64,000 nt of DNA from Haemophilus massiliensis (lineage in GTDB: Bacteria; Pseudomonadota; Gammaproteobacteria; Enterobacterales; Pasteurellaceae): positions 724,196 through 788,195 of the forward strand of contig LM994636.1 in the NCBI GenBank assembly GCA_000752995.2, read 5' to 3'. The position numbers and the translations under genes were made by a program. The notes below the pieces were generated by a model. It did no database searches. It had not been told where the DNA came from and saw only the letters and a list, made by a program, of their open reading frames with translations. This document shows positions 48,197-57,184 of the stretch, in pieces. Numbering within the stretch: the first letter of the stretch is position 1; every line of letters begins with the position of its first letter.

Positions 48197-48205
48197 AACA
48201 CAACA
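48197..48205 (+). promoter_or_regulatory. predicted GcvB pairing site at the binding-protein ribosome site
   Basis: AACACAACA is a perfect 9-base complement of TGTTGTGTT in the R1 segment of GcvB (plus-strand position 1761-1769). It touches the AGGAG ribosome site (48205-48209), 13-21 bases before the ATG, a typical place for GcvB repression of transporter mRNAs. Confidence 0.5.
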
Positions 48206-48217
48206 GGAGCAATCGCT

Positions 48218-49135
48218 ATGATGAAAAAAACGTTTTCAACCTTCGCTGTCGCCTTACTCGGTTTTTTGGGGGTCGCCACTGCCAATGCGGCGGATATTAC
48301 GGTAGAAAATGCCGCCGGCAAACAGGTTGTGCCGCAAAACCCGCAGCGGGTTGTGGTGCTGGATTTTTCCGCCGTGGATACTATTCGGTTGCTGGGGGCC
48401 AAAGATGCTATTGTCGGTGTCGCCAATGCTGGTAAAGTGCCGGAATATTTAAGCGAATTCGGTGCAGCGAAATATGCCAATGTGGGCGTACCGCCGGAAC
48501 CGGCATTTGAGAAAATCAATGAGTTAAATCCGGATTTAATTATCGCCACCGGGCGACAGGAAAAAGTGCTGGATCGCCTGAAAGAAATTGCGCCGGTATT
48601 TTTCGTGAAACTTGATTATGATAATTTCTATCCGAGTTTTCAGCAAAATATCCGCGCCTTCGGTCAGATTTTCGCTCAAGAAGCGCTGGCGGAAGAGAAA
48701 TTGGTTGCCCTCGACAGCCGCATGAAACAGTTGGCTGAACAGGCGAAAGGCAAAACGGCGTTAATGACGTTAGTCAATGAAAGCAAAATCAGCGCGTTTG
48801 GTGATAATTCCCGTTATGCGATTGTTTATACCGGTTTCGGCTTTACTCCGGCGGATAAGGCGATCAAAGCATCCACCCACGGCATGAGTATCGGTTTCGA
48901 ATACATTCTGGAAAAAAATCCGGATTATTTATTTGTGGTGGATCGTACCGCCGCGATTACTGATAAAGCCAACAACGCGCAAACCGTGCTGGATAATGCG
49001 ATTATTAAACAAACCAAAGCCGCCAAAGACAATCATATCGTTTATCTGAATGCTGCCAACTGGTATTTAACTTTCGGTGGCTTGGAAAGTATGGCCATTA
49101 TGATTGACGAAGTGGAAAGTGCGGTGAAAAAATAG
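48218..49135 (+). CDS. periplasmic iron-siderophore binding protein (FatB/CeuE/VctP type)
   Basis: Captures the ferric-siderophore in the periplasm for the permease pair encoded upstream. 305 residues. A Sec signal peptide ends near residue 24 (ATANA, then ADITVEN); there is no lipobox cysteine, unlike the lipoproteins CeuE and FatB. The mature part has the class III binding-protein layout: VVLDFSAVDTIRLLG, NPDLIIATGRQEK, a long linking helix and a second lobe. ATG at 48218 with AGGAG 8 bases upstream; the frame reads open farther upstream but without a start signal. Last gene before a terminator. Confidence 0.88.
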   Translation: MMKKTFSTFAVALLGFLGVATANAADITVENAAGKQVVPQNPQRVVVLDFSAVDTIRLLGAKDAIVGVANAGKVPEYLSEFGAAKYANVGVPPEPAFEKINELNPDLIIATGRQEKVLDRLKEIAPVFFVKLDYDNFYPSFQQNIRAFGQIFAQEALAEEKLVALDSRMKQLAEQAKGKTALMTLVNESKISAFGDNSRYAIVYTGFGFTPADKAIKASTHGMSIGFEYILEKNPDYLFVVDRTAAITDKANNAQTVLDNAIIKQTKAAKDNHIVYLNAANWYLTFGGLESMAIMIDEVESAVKK

Positions 49136-49178
49136 CGCGTTTTTCCGTTTTAGGCAGCCTTTGCATTAAACTAGCCCG

Positions 49179-49212
49179 CGACCCTGTTATTGCAGCAGGG
49201 TCGTTATTTTTT
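49179..49212 (+). terminator. terminator of the siderophore operon
   Basis: CGACCCTG (49179-49186) pairs with CAGGGTCG (49196-49203) over a 9-base loop, followed by a T-rich tail. It lies 44 bases past the last gene. Confidence 0.85.
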
Positions 49213-49273
49213 TATTTGAAAGTACCGAAAACCACTGAATGCAAGTGCGGTCATTTTCAACGCTGAAATGAGC

Positions 49274-49305
49274 AAAAAACAAACGGGCGATTTACCTCGC
49301 CCGTT
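49274..49305 (-). terminator. prs terminator
   Basis: AACGGGCGA (49282-49290) pairs with TCGCCCGTT (49297-49305), 6-base loop, followed on the minus strand by six U. It lies 22 bases past the prs stop. Confidence 0.88.
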
Positions 49306-49326
49306 AGCGGATAAGCACCACGACGT

Positions 49327-50274
49327 TTAGTTGAACATGGCGGAAATGGATTCTTCGTTGCTGATACGGCGAATGGCTTCGGCAAGCATGCCGGAAAGGG
49401 TCAGAATGCGCACTTTACCCAACGCCTTGATTTCCGGTGAAAGCGGAATGGTATCGGTGACGACGATTTCATCCAGCGCGTTGCTGGCGATATTTTTTGC
49501 CGCCGAACCGGAGAATACCGCATGAGTCGCATAAGCGAATACCCGTTTGGCACCGCGTTCTTTCAGCGCTTCCGCCGCTTTGCACAAGGTACCGCCGGTG
49601 TCGATCATATCGTCCACTAAAATACAGTCGCGATCGGCAACGTCACCGATAATGTGCATAACCTGCGCCACATTGGCTTTCGGGCGGCGCTTGTCGATGA
49701 TCGCCATATCGGTATCGTTGAGCAGCTTCGCCACTGCGCGGGCGCGCACCACGCCGCCGATATCCGGTGACACCACAATTGGATTGTGCAGATCGGATTT
49801 TTTCAGAATATCATGAATCAGAACCGGCGAACCGAACACATTATCAACCGGCACATCAAAAAAGCCCTGAATCTGTTCGGCATGTAAATCGCAGGTCAAT
49901 ACGCGATCCACCCCGACGCTGGATAAGAAATCGGCAACTACTTTGGCGGTAATCGGTACGCGGGCGGAGCGAACGCGGCGATCTTGACGGGCATAACCGA
50001 AATACGGAATTACCGCGGTAATGCGACCTGCCGATGCACGGCGTAAGGCATCAACCATGACGATCAGTTCCATTAGATTGTCATTTGTCGGTGCGCAGGT
50101 GGACTGGATGATAAAAACATCGCTGCCGCGCACGTTTTCATTGATCTGAACCTGAATTTCACCGTCGCTGAAACGACCGACGGTGGCGTCTCCCAATGAA
50201 ATATATAAACGTTCGGAAATGCGTTTGGCTAGTTCTGGTGTGGCATTACCAGCGAAGAGTTTAATGTCGGGCAT
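49327..50274 (-). CDS. prs: ribose-phosphate pyrophosphokinase
   Basis: Makes PRPP from ribose 5-phosphate and ATP, the precursor of purines, pyrimidines, histidine, tryptophan and NAD. 315 residues, the same as E. coli Prs. The PRPP motif [16 protein letters not shown] (about 215-230), the flexible loop region [13 protein letters not shown] near 96-108 and [14 protein letters not shown] are present. ATG at 50274. Downstream of ispE on the same strand by 52 bases; no PurR box was recognised. Confidence 0.97.
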   Translation of the reverse strand: MPDIKLFAGNATPELAKRISERLYISLGDATVGRFSDGEIQVQINENVRGSDVFIIQSTCAPTNDNLMELIVMVDALRRASAGRITAVIPYFGYARQDRRVRSARVPITAKVVADFLSSVGVDRVLTCDLHAEQIQGFFDVPVDNVFGSPVLIHDILKKSDLHNPIVVSPDIGGVVRARAVAKLLNDTDMAIIDKRRPKANVAQVMHIIGDVADRDCILVDDMIDTGGTLCKAAEALKERGAKRVFAYATHAVFSGSAAKNIASNALDEIVVTDTIPLSPEIKALGKVRILTLSGMLAEAIRRISNEESISAMFN

Positions 50275-50326
50275 TGTAAATTTAACCTCAAGGATTTTAG
50301 ATGATAAGAAAGTGTATATAAAGCCA

Positions 50327-51229
50327 TCAATAGGTTTCGTTAAAGGTACACGCTAACATACGCTGCAACGGCGAAATGTTAACCCCTTTAGCAACGAAAC
50401 CGAATAATTGTTCCGGTTTATTGCGCAATACCGCCTGCGCGGATTGTTCGTCGTCAAATTCTGCAAAAACGCAGGCGCCTGTGCCGGTTAATCTTGCCGG
50501 CGCATATTGTAACAACCAGCGGAGGGCTTCTTCAACCTCCGAATACTGATCCAGCACAAGTTTTTGGCAATCGTTTGCATAATTTTCACTTAGTAATCGT
50601 GTCAGCGTTTTTTTCGGCGTATTGCGCGGTAAAGCGGGATGACTGAAAATCTGCGCGGTAGAAACCGAGACCGCCGGCTTGAGTACCAGATACCATTTTT
50701 CCGGCGGCGTACAATATGTAATTTGTTCACCGACGCCTTCGGCGAAAGCGGCTTTGCCATGAATAAAGATCGGCACGTCAGCGCCTAAGCGTAAGCCCAG
50801 TGCACAAAGCTGTTCTGTTGTCAGTCCGGTGTGCCACAGGCGATTCAGCACTACCAATGTTGTAGCGGCATTGGAAGATCCGCCGCCGATACCGCCGCCG
50901 ATTGGCAGGATTTTGTCCAGTTGCAGATCCGCTCCCAGCGTACAGCCGGTTTCGTGTTGCAGCAGGCGAGCGGCGCGGTAAATCAAATTTTGTTCGGTAT
51001 TGATATCGGCAAAGGATGGCGACAGGGTGACCTTTCCGTCTTGACGCACGGAAATCCGTAGCCAGTCACCAAAATCCAGAAATTGAAACAGGGTTTGCAA
51101 TTCATGATAGCCGTCGGCACGTCTGCCGTTAATATATAGGAACAGGTTCAGTTTGGCTGGGCAAGGAAAGCGCAACGGGTCGTGCGTATTATCCGGCAAA
51201 AGTGCGGTGGAAAATTGATAAGTTTTCAT
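50327..51229 (-). CDS. ispE: 4-diphosphocytidyl-2-C-methyl-D-erythritol kinase
   Basis: GHMP kinase that phosphorylates the fourth intermediate of the MEP isoprenoid pathway. 300 residues, with an N-terminal extension of about 20 residues before the usual start region [13 protein letters not shown]. The ATP-binding glycine-rich motif [14 protein letters not shown] (about 109-122) and the [19 protein letters not shown] stretch are conserved. ATG at 51229 shares one base with the lolB stop (TGATG), so the two are coupled. Gene order lolB-ispE-prs is conserved in gammaproteobacteria. Confidence 0.95.
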   Translation of the reverse strand: MKTYQFSTALLPDNTHDPLRFPCPAKLNLFLYINGRRADGYHELQTLFQFLDFGDWLRISVRQDGKVTLSPSFADINTEQNLIYRAARLLQHETGCTLGADLQLDKILPIGGGIGGGSSNAATTLVVLNRLWHTGLTTEQLCALGLRLGADVPIFIHGKAAFAEGVGEQITYCTPPEKWYLVLKPAVSVSTAQIFSHPALPRNTPKKTLTRLLSENYANDCQKLVLDQYSEVEEALRWLLQYAPARLTGTGACVFAEFDDEQSAQAVLRNKPEQLFGFVAKGVNISPLQRMLACTFNETY

Positions 51230-51867
51230 CAGTATTGCCAGTTATCCACACGGATTTTTAAGGTTTGCGTGGCATTTTTCAGCAGAATATCGCGCGGCAG
51301 CGCAATGGCTCGGTCGTTGTGGTAATTCAGATAATCTGCCGTCCAGACTGTACCGTCGAGCGGGTAGTTGAAACCGGCAAGTAAATGATTGGTGCCGACT
51401 TGGTAGTCCGCATTGGTATCGGGCTGACCTTTTAACCAGAATGCCAGTTGTTCTAACGGAATATCCATGCCGACAATCTCCCGCAGCAACATTTTGGCAT
51501 CCGCCTCAGAACGTCGGTTTCCTTTATGATCGGAAATGGTCATCCCCTGAGGATTCATCTCAAATTTCAGAGTGGAACTGCTGATGGTGGATGAAAGCAG
51601 CAGCGTATAGGATTGCGGATTACGGTATTGCCAGTCGAAACGAGTGGAAAAACGCTCTTTCGCGCTGATATAACCGAGCTGACCGACGGCGCTGTAAGAT
51701 TGGATCGTGTTGAGTTGTTGCAAATGTCGCTGCCATGCGGGATCGCTGTTGTCGATATGCTGCACGTTGGTCGGACGGTTGCTGTCAATATCAAGGGTTG
51801 TACAGGCACTGAGCACAAAACCAGCGAATAACAGGAAAAAAAAGTGTTTCAAATAGGGCATAATCAT
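51229..51867 (-). CDS. lolB: outer-membrane lipoprotein LolB
   Basis: Outer-membrane receptor that takes lipoproteins from the periplasmic carrier LolA and inserts them in the membrane. 212 residues. The signal peptide ends in a lipobox LSAC with C22 as the lipid-modified residue; the rest is the unclosed beta-barrel with [20 protein letters not shown] at 51867 is used; the next in-frame ATG (51861) is equally possible because neither has a clear ribosome site. Coupled to ispE. Its partner lolA is at 62.5 kb. Confidence 0.94.
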   Translation of the reverse strand: MIMPYLKHFFFLLFAGFVLSACTTLDIDSNRPTNVQHIDNSDPAWQRHLQQLNTIQSYSAVGQLGYISAKERFSTRFDWQYRNPQSYTLLLSSTISSSTLKFEMNPQGMTISDHKGNRRSEADAKMLLREIVGMDIPLEQLAFWLKGQPDTNADYQVGTNHLLAGFNYPLDGTVWTADYLNYHNDRAIALPRDILLKNATQTLKIRVDNWQY

Positions 51868-51900
51868 AACGAATAAAAAATTTGTGCGTATTTTACGGCG

Positions 51901-53163
51901 TTAGCCGGGATTAGTAAAGTGCGGTAGGATTTGCGCGCGTTTTTGTTGAAGAGCAAGTTTGCGCCGACGATTCAGTTCGTCTCGGATTCCCTGCTTGCTG
52001 AAGCCGTCGCTGATGACCTGTCGAACATCCACCTGCGAGGCACTGTGGTAGAGTGTCAGCAGAAAATCAGCTTGTGCGTAAGGCGCCTGTTCGTAGCCTG
52101 TCCGCCCGCGGCAGTCGGCGCGGCAAACCAGCAGTAATTCGTTGAAACGCAACGGCTTGCGCCAGATATCCAACCGATTGAACAGCTTCAAGATGCTGTC
52201 AGGACGCAGTTCAAAAGCTTTATGGATATGGCTGTGATATTCGCAGCTCAGCGCTGCCAACGTTTGCGTATAGGTCGGCACTTTCAGTCGCTGGCACAGA
52301 TTGCGGAGCGGTACAATACCCGCTTGTTCGTGACCGTAATGATGCGGCAGCATGGCGGGCGGAGTCAGTGCTTTGCCCAGATCATGACAAACGGCGGCAA
52401 AACGCACCGCACTTTTGTGACAATTGCCGTTCTCTGTCAGGCGTACCGCTTGCTGTAACGCCAGCATGCTGTGGGCGAAACTGTCGATTTCGGGGTGATA
52501 ATGCGGCGGATTCGGTACGCCGTAGAGTGCATCGAGCTCGGGAAACAGTACTTGCAGCGCACCGGTTTGTCTGAGGGTTTCGAAATACACTTCGGGATTT
52601 TTTTCGTTCAGCGCTTTTTCCGTTTCCTGCCAAACCCGCTCGGCGGTGAGCTGCGCCAGTTCGCCCTGTTGTGCAATGCACCGCATTAAATGAGAGGTTT
52701 CGGGTGCAATGGTAAATCCGAGAGAATGATAACGGGCGGCAAAACGGGCGACCCGCAAGACTCGTAGCGGATCTTCGGCAAAAGCCGGCGACACATGGCG
52801 CAGGATCCGTTGTCGTAAATCAGAGACGCCGTGATAAGGGTCATGCAGATTGCCTTGTTGATCCTGCGCAATGGCGTTAATGGTCAGATCCCGGCGCATC
52901 AGATCTTGCTCAAGGCTGATGTGCGGGCTGAAATCACAGATAAAGCCGGTATAGCCACGGCCGGCTTTTTTTTCGGTGCGGGCAAGGGCGTATTCTTCTT
53001 TAGTGTGCGGGTGCAAAAATACGGGAAAGTCTTTGCCGACCTGCTGATAACCCTGCCGCAGCAATTGTGCCGGCGTGGCACCGACCACCAGCCAATCGCG
53101 ATCTTTAACCGGCAGGTTCAGCAATTGATCTCTGACTGCACCGCCCACAAGATAAATTTGCAT
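51901..53163 (-). CDS. cca: multifunctional CCA tRNA nucleotidyltransferase
   Basis: Adds or repairs the 3' CCA end of tRNA without a template. 420 residues. The class II nucleotidyltransferase head has YLVGGAVRD (4-12), the metal ligands D21 and D23 (DRDWLVVG) and RRDLTINA near 110; a C-terminal HD domain ([11 protein letters not shown] near 255) supplies the phosphatase and phosphodiesterase activities of the gammaproteobacterial enzyme. The ATG at 53163 has GGTGA upstream; a TTG six bases earlier is less likely. Paired with ygiM as in E. coli. Confidence 0.96.
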   Translation of the reverse strand: MQIYLVGGAVRDQLLNLPVKDRDWLVVGATPAQLLRQGYQQVGKDFPVFLHPHTKEEYALARTEKKAGRGYTGFICDFSPHISLEQDLMRRDLTINAIAQDQQGNLHDPYHGVSDLRQRILRHVSPAFAEDPLRVLRVARFAARYHSLGFTIAPETSHLMRCIAQQGELAQLTAERVWQETEKALNEKNPEVYFETLRQTGALQVLFPELDALYGVPNPPHYHPEIDSFAHSMLALQQAVRLTENGNCHKSAVRFAAVCHDLGKALTPPAMLPHHYGHEQAGIVPLRNLCQRLKVPTYTQTLAALSCEYHSHIHKAFELRPDSILKLFNRLDIWRKPLRFNELLLVCRADCRGRTGYEQAPYAQADFLLTLYHSASQVDVRQVISDGFSKQGIRDELNRRRKLALQQKRAQILPHFTNPG

Positions 53164-53219
53164 ATTCAATCACCGTTATTGTGCAGGGAATAAAGTGGGC
53201 ATATCGCCCGCGGTAAGGA

Positions 53220-53831
53220 TTACGCCCAACCGTCGCGACGGCGGCGCTTCGGCAGAATCAGCGGAATGATCAGACCGAGCAGTAAGCCGACGCCTAACAC
53301 CGAGCCACCGTAAATAAACCACTGAATCGCGATTTCCCGTTTGCCGGCATCCAGCATGGCTTCCAGATCACGGTTTTTATTTTTGGTAATTTCCAGCTCG
53401 CGTTTTAGCTGTGAATTCTGTTCCAGCAGCTGGCTGCTTTGTTCTTCCGCCTGTTTGGTACGGCGCTGCATTTCGCTGGTACGTTGCTGCCAGTCGCTGT
53501 CCAACCGGTTGAGTTTGAGCGTAATTTCTTGAATCTGCGCTTTTAATTTCGGATTTTCCTGCTTGCTGCTCGGGGAGGAGGTTAATTCGTTGGTAAGAAT
53601 CCAAGCCTCACGGTTTTTGCCGTCGCGGATAAGGGTATATTTATCTTTGCGATCCAGCACGGTAACAGCGTCGCCGGACTGAATGGCGCCGGCAATTTTA
53701 TATTGATCGCCGGCACCTTTGCGTAAAAAGGTGGACAGATTTTCAGTAACATATTGAGTTTCCGCCTGTGCCGTCGGCAGTGCAAGCGCAAACAGTAGGG
53801 CGGAAAGAAGCATAGTCGTCATTTTTTGCAT
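53220..53831 (-). CDS. ygiM: SH3 domain protein YgiM (TIGR04211 family)
   Basis: Envelope protein of unknown biochemical role. 203 residues. A signal peptide (about 1-23, ending AQA) leads to a bacterial SH3 domain (about 25-85, with STFLRKGAGDQYKIAG), then a coiled coil (about 90-165, many Gln, Glu and Lys) and a C-terminal membrane segment (about 168-190) followed by a basic tail. So the SH3 part is periplasmic, held to the membrane by its C-terminus. It precedes cca, as in enterobacteria. Confidence 0.9.
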   Translation of the reverse strand: MQKMTTMLLSALLFALALPTAQAETQYVTENLSTFLRKGAGDQYKIAGAIQSGDAVTVLDRKDKYTLIRDGKNREAWILTNELTSSPSSKQENPKLKAQIQEITLKLNRLDSDWQQRTSEMQRRTKQAEEQSSQLLEQNSQLKRELEITKNKNRDLEAMLDAGKREIAIQWFIYGGSVLGVGLLLGLIIPLILPKRRRRDGWA

Positions 53832-53865
53832 AATACAAACATCCTAAGTAAATTAAGCAAATAAA

Positions 53866-53892
53866 AAAGTGCGGTAGATTGTACCGCACTTT
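53866..53892 (-). terminator. uptake-signal terminator after the Pit transporter
   Basis: AAAGTGCGGTA (53866-53876) pairs with TACCGCACTTT (53882-53892), 11-bp stem with a 5-base loop, followed on the minus strand by a T run. It separates the Pit operon from ygiM. Confidence 0.85.
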
Positions 53893-53953
53893 AACTTATT
53901 GACAAAGTTTTCACTCAACCGGCATCGTCGCTGCGTAGTGATCCGCGCGCCGA

Positions 53954-55216
53954 TTAGATGAAAATCGCGCTCAGGATATAATAAATCAGAATCGCAAATA
54001 GCGCGCCTGCCGGCAGGGTGATAATCCAAGAGGCGACGATGTTGCGGATAACCGTGAGGTTTAACGCGGCGATACCGCGCGCAAAGCCGATGCCTAAAAT
54101 GGCGCCGACCAGTGTTTGGGTGGTGGAAATCGGCAATCCGGTACCGGAAGCGAGCACCACAGTGGTGGCGGTAGCAAATTGGGCGGCAAATCCGCGGCTT
54201 GGAGTTAAATCGGTAATGCCGGTACCGATAGTCGCCATCACTTTATAACCCATGACGATAAGTCCGAGTGCAATTCCGGCCGCGCCTAAAGGTAGAATCC
54301 ACCATGCCAACGGACTGTTAGCGATGATTTGCCCTTGATTATCTACAATAGAAACTACCGCAGACACCGGGCCGATAGCGTTGGCGACATCGTTAGAACC
54401 GTGGGCGAACGCCATAGCGCAAGCGGTGAGCAGCATCAGAATACTGAAGATTTTTTCCACCGCACCGAAGGTGCCGGAACGCATGGTATGACGGAAAATG
54501 CGGCTGCGGAAATAAAAGCGGCTCAGCACCACGGAAACGGCACTGATAGACAGGGAAATCACTGTTGTTTCAAATCCGCTTAAATGCAGTCCCACATGTT
54601 TTAACCCTTTGGTCATGGTGACGATACATAAAATCAAGATAGTCACGCCCATATAATAAGGGCCGTATTTCTGTGCGTTATGCAGCGGTTTTTCGGTATC
54701 GAAAATGAGTTTTTGAGTACTGAAGAAAATGCCGTAGGCGACGATCCCGGCGAGTACCGGGGTGATAAACCAGCTGCCGATAATATTGCGGATTGAACCC
54801 CAATCCACGGAGTGCGGACCGACGGTTACGCAGGCGAAACCGATAATCGCCCCGATAATGGTGTGCGTGGTGGAAACCGGCCAACCCATTTTGGAGGCAA
54901 TCAGTAGCCATAAACCGGAAGAAAATAACGCCGCCATCATGCCCAGCGCCAGAATTTCCGGCGTTGCGGCATATTCGACGGTGTTGATCACGCCGCTTTT
55001 AATGGTTTCCGTTACTTCGCCGCCAGCAAGATATGCCCCGGCGGATTCAAAGATCATTGCAATGATAATAGCTTGTTTTGCTGTAATAGTGCCTGAGCCA
55101 ACTGACGTTCCCATTGCGTTGGATACGTCATTGGCACCGACCCCGAATGCCATAAAAAAGCCGAACGCGGCGGTAATAATGACAAGCAATGTGCCATATT
55201 CTTGAATAATTTCCAT
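53954..55216 (-). CDS. PiT-family inorganic phosphate transporter
   Basis: Inner-membrane low-affinity phosphate (metal-phosphate) symporter. 420 residues with about ten to eleven membrane segments. The two inverted PiT signatures are present: GANDVSNAMGTSVGSG (about 27-42) and GSNDVANAIGP (about 273-283), with STTHTIIGAIIG and STTQTLVGAILG after each. It is the shorter PiT type found in H. influenzae rather than the 499-residue E. coli PitA. It follows a PhoU-like gene by 27 bases. Confidence 0.93.
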   Translation of the reverse strand: MEIIQEYGTLLVIITAAFGFFMAFGVGANDVSNAMGTSVGSGTITAKQAIIIAMIFESAGAYLAGGEVTETIKSGVINTVEYAATPEILALGMMAALFSSGLWLLIASKMGWPVSTTHTIIGAIIGFACVTVGPHSVDWGSIRNIIGSWFITPVLAGIVAYGIFFSTQKLIFDTEKPLHNAQKYGPYYMGVTILILCIVTMTKGLKHVGLHLSGFETTVISLSISAVSVVLSRFYFRSRIFRHTMRSGTFGAVEKIFSILMLLTACAMAFAHGSNDVANAIGPVSAVVSIVDNQGQIIANSPLAWWILPLGAAGIALGLIVMGYKVMATIGTGITDLTPSRGFAAQFATATTVVLASGTGLPISTTQTLVGAILGIGFARGIAALNLTVIRNIVASWIITLPAGALFAILIYYILSAIFI

Positions 55217-55243
55217 AGTGTTTCCCTATGTTTGTAATGATAA

Positions 55244-55924
55244 TTATGAGCGTGCCAGCATTAATTCAATGCGGGAGCCGACACGCTGCGCTTGATCCGC
55301 GAGTACGCCGATCCACTCCAAAATTTTATATAAAAACATGACATCAATAGGATTGTAGCGGTCTTCCACGCTGCGCAGCATTAAACGCAGCTTGATTTGC
55401 ATTTGATCGGTATCGTCTTCAATATCGTCCAACGCCTGAATCATATTATTGACAAAAGTGAGTTCGCGCCCTTTGAAACCGGTTTCCAGCAATTCGTCCA
55501 TTTCATTGATGACTTTGTGCGCCTGTACGGTGGCATCCAAGCTGCGACAGACATAACGCATAAACTCATCCTGCATTTCGGTCGGGAACGAGAATTGGCG
55601 TCCGATCATCCGTCCGGCAATATCTTTGGCATAATTGGCGAGTTTGTCTTGCTGAGTGACCAGCTCAAGCAGGTCGGTGCGGTCAATCGGCATAAACAGC
55701 CCGCGCGGCAATTTTAACCGGATTTCCCGTTTCAGTGCATCGGCCTGTCGTTCCGCTTCGGAAATCTGCTGGCGCATCTGTTCTGCGCGTTGCCAATCAT
55801 TTTCAAAGGTATATTCGAAAAACTGTACCAAAAAGCTACAACATTCGGTTACTTTGTCCGAGTGTTGTTGCAGCGGCTTTAAAGGTGAGTGGGCAAATAA
55901 ACCGAAAATATTATTTACTGCCAT
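55244..55924 (-). CDS. TIGR00153 family PhoU-like protein (DUF47)
   Basis: 226-residue helical cytosolic protein of the DUF47/PhoU-like family, usually encoded with Pit transporters and thought to regulate them. The N-terminal FGLFAHSPLKPLQQHSDKV and the helical metal-binding pattern with QQDKLANYAKDIAG near 90-103 are typical. ATG at 55924. With the Pit gene it forms a two-gene phosphate uptake operon. The regulatory role is family-level inference. Confidence 0.9.
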   Translation of the reverse strand: MAVNNIFGLFAHSPLKPLQQHSDKVTECCSFLVQFFEYTFENDWQRAEQMRQQISEAERQADALKREIRLKLPRGLFMPIDRTDLLELVTQQDKLANYAKDIAGRMIGRQFSFPTEMQDEFMRYVCRSLDATVQAHKVINEMDELLETGFKGRELTFVNNMIQALDDIEDDTDQMQIKLRLMLRSVEDRYNPIDVMFLYKILEWIGVLADQAQRVGSRIELMLARS

Positions 55925-56100
55925 TTAGCTAACTCCTTAAGGGGGTTGAAAGTAATTCAGCGCGCATATTACCTTATGTGAATGAAAAATTCACGATTTT
56001 AATCGAAAAAGATCCGGATTTATTGGATAATGCTGACAGGCTTTCTGCACGATTCCGACCGCACTGCGGTGAATTTTTTACTCTTAAATCAAGGCATGTT

Positions 56101-57168
56101 ATGAAAAATGAAGTTGAACTGAAATTGGCGGTGTCCGCCGATTTTGCCGCTTTTTTAAGTCAGGAAATTTCCGCTTTCCGCATTTTGGCGCAGGAAACAC
56201 AGTTGCTCGGCAACTGTTATTACGATACGCCGCAGTATTTTTTTGCTGCGCAGCATATGGGGCTGCGGGTGCGCAAAGCCGGTGAGCGTTACACCTTCAC
56301 CCTGAAAACCGACGGAAAAAGCTTAGGCGGCTTGCATATCCGACCGGAATATAATGTTGAGCTGGATAACCCGCAGCCTGACCTGCCGAAGTTAATTAAC
56401 ACCTATCGGCTGGAACCGGCTTGGCGTAATTTTACTCTGCAACCGATTTTCGCCACCGATTTTGAACGTCGTGCGTGGCTGGTGGAATGCGGTAACGGCG
56501 TGGTGGTAGAAATCGCGTTGGATCAAGGCGAGATTCGCGCAGGTGATAAACGCGAACCGATTTGTGAAGTGGAATTTGAGCTGAAACAGGGGCGCATTGA
56601 AGATTTATTGCATTTTGTTGCGGCATTGAGTCTGGAGAACGGCGTACGCTTAAGCGCCCTCAGCAAGGCGCAACGGGGCTATCGTCTGGCGGGGCGGGAA
56701 ACCGTGACAATCAAAAACTGGCTGGAAAGTTGGCGTGAATTTTTACAGTTTACACAGCAGGCAATAAATTCTCGGCAAAAACTGACCGCACTTTTTCAGC
56801 TGGAGCAGGATCTGATTGAAGAAACCGTTGCATTGGGCGCCGAATATTTGGCGCAGGATTTTCTGTGCACCGTCGAACGTATCGGGGCGTTTTTCAATTT
56901 GTATCATTTTTATACAGAAAACGGCGGTTTACTCGAAGGCGCGCTGCATGAACGGCTGGAACAGGGCTTGACTGCCGATGAGGGAGAGGAGAATCTGACG
57001 GCGCTTGTGGAAAGCAACACCCGTTTGTTGTCGCAGATTAAGGCGATCATCTGTTTGCACAGCGAAAACAGAAACAACCGTCAGGCGCTGGACAAACTGC
57101 TTGAGCTGCTGCAATCGGCACTTTATGTGAAGCGAATGCTGCATTTGATTTTTCTTACTTTAAATTAA
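56101..57168 (+). CDS. CYTH domain protein (inorganic triphosphatase-like)
   Basis: 355 residues. The N-terminal CYTH (triphosphate tunnel) domain starts with the diagnostic ExExK motif, E4-V-E6-L-K8, and includes further acidic and basic strands such as LRVRKAG and FTLKTDG and CEVEFELKQG near 160. Its E. coli relative YgiF hydrolyses inorganic triphosphate and has a C-terminal CHAD domain; here the C-terminal 140 residues are helical but lack an obvious His-rich CHAD pattern. I chose the ATG at 56101 (MKNEVELKL), preceded by AAGG; the GTG frame from 55978 adds 41 unlikely residues. radA follows after 16 bases. Confidence 0.85.
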   Translation: MKNEVELKLAVSADFAAFLSQEISAFRILAQETQLLGNCYYDTPQYFFAAQHMGLRVRKAGERYTFTLKTDGKSLGGLHIRPEYNVELDNPQPDLPKLINTYRLEPAWRNFTLQPIFATDFERRAWLVECGNGVVVEIALDQGEIRAGDKREPICEVEFELKQGRIEDLLHFVAALSLENGVRLSALSKAQRGYRLAGRETVTIKNWLESWREFLQFTQQAINSRQKLTALFQLEQDLIEETVALGAEYLAQDFLCTVERIGAFFNLYHFYTENGGLLEGALHERLEQGLTADEGEENLTALVESNTRLLSQIKAIICLHSENRNNRQALDKLLELLQSALYVKRMLHLIFLTLN

Positions 57169-57184
57169 ACGGAACGAAACAAGA

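Noticed and set aside
55978..56100. upstream 41-codon extension of the CYTH gene
   Set aside because: The GTG-started extension contains a near-match to the uptake signal and no ribosome site; the CYTH motif begins right after the ATG at 56101.
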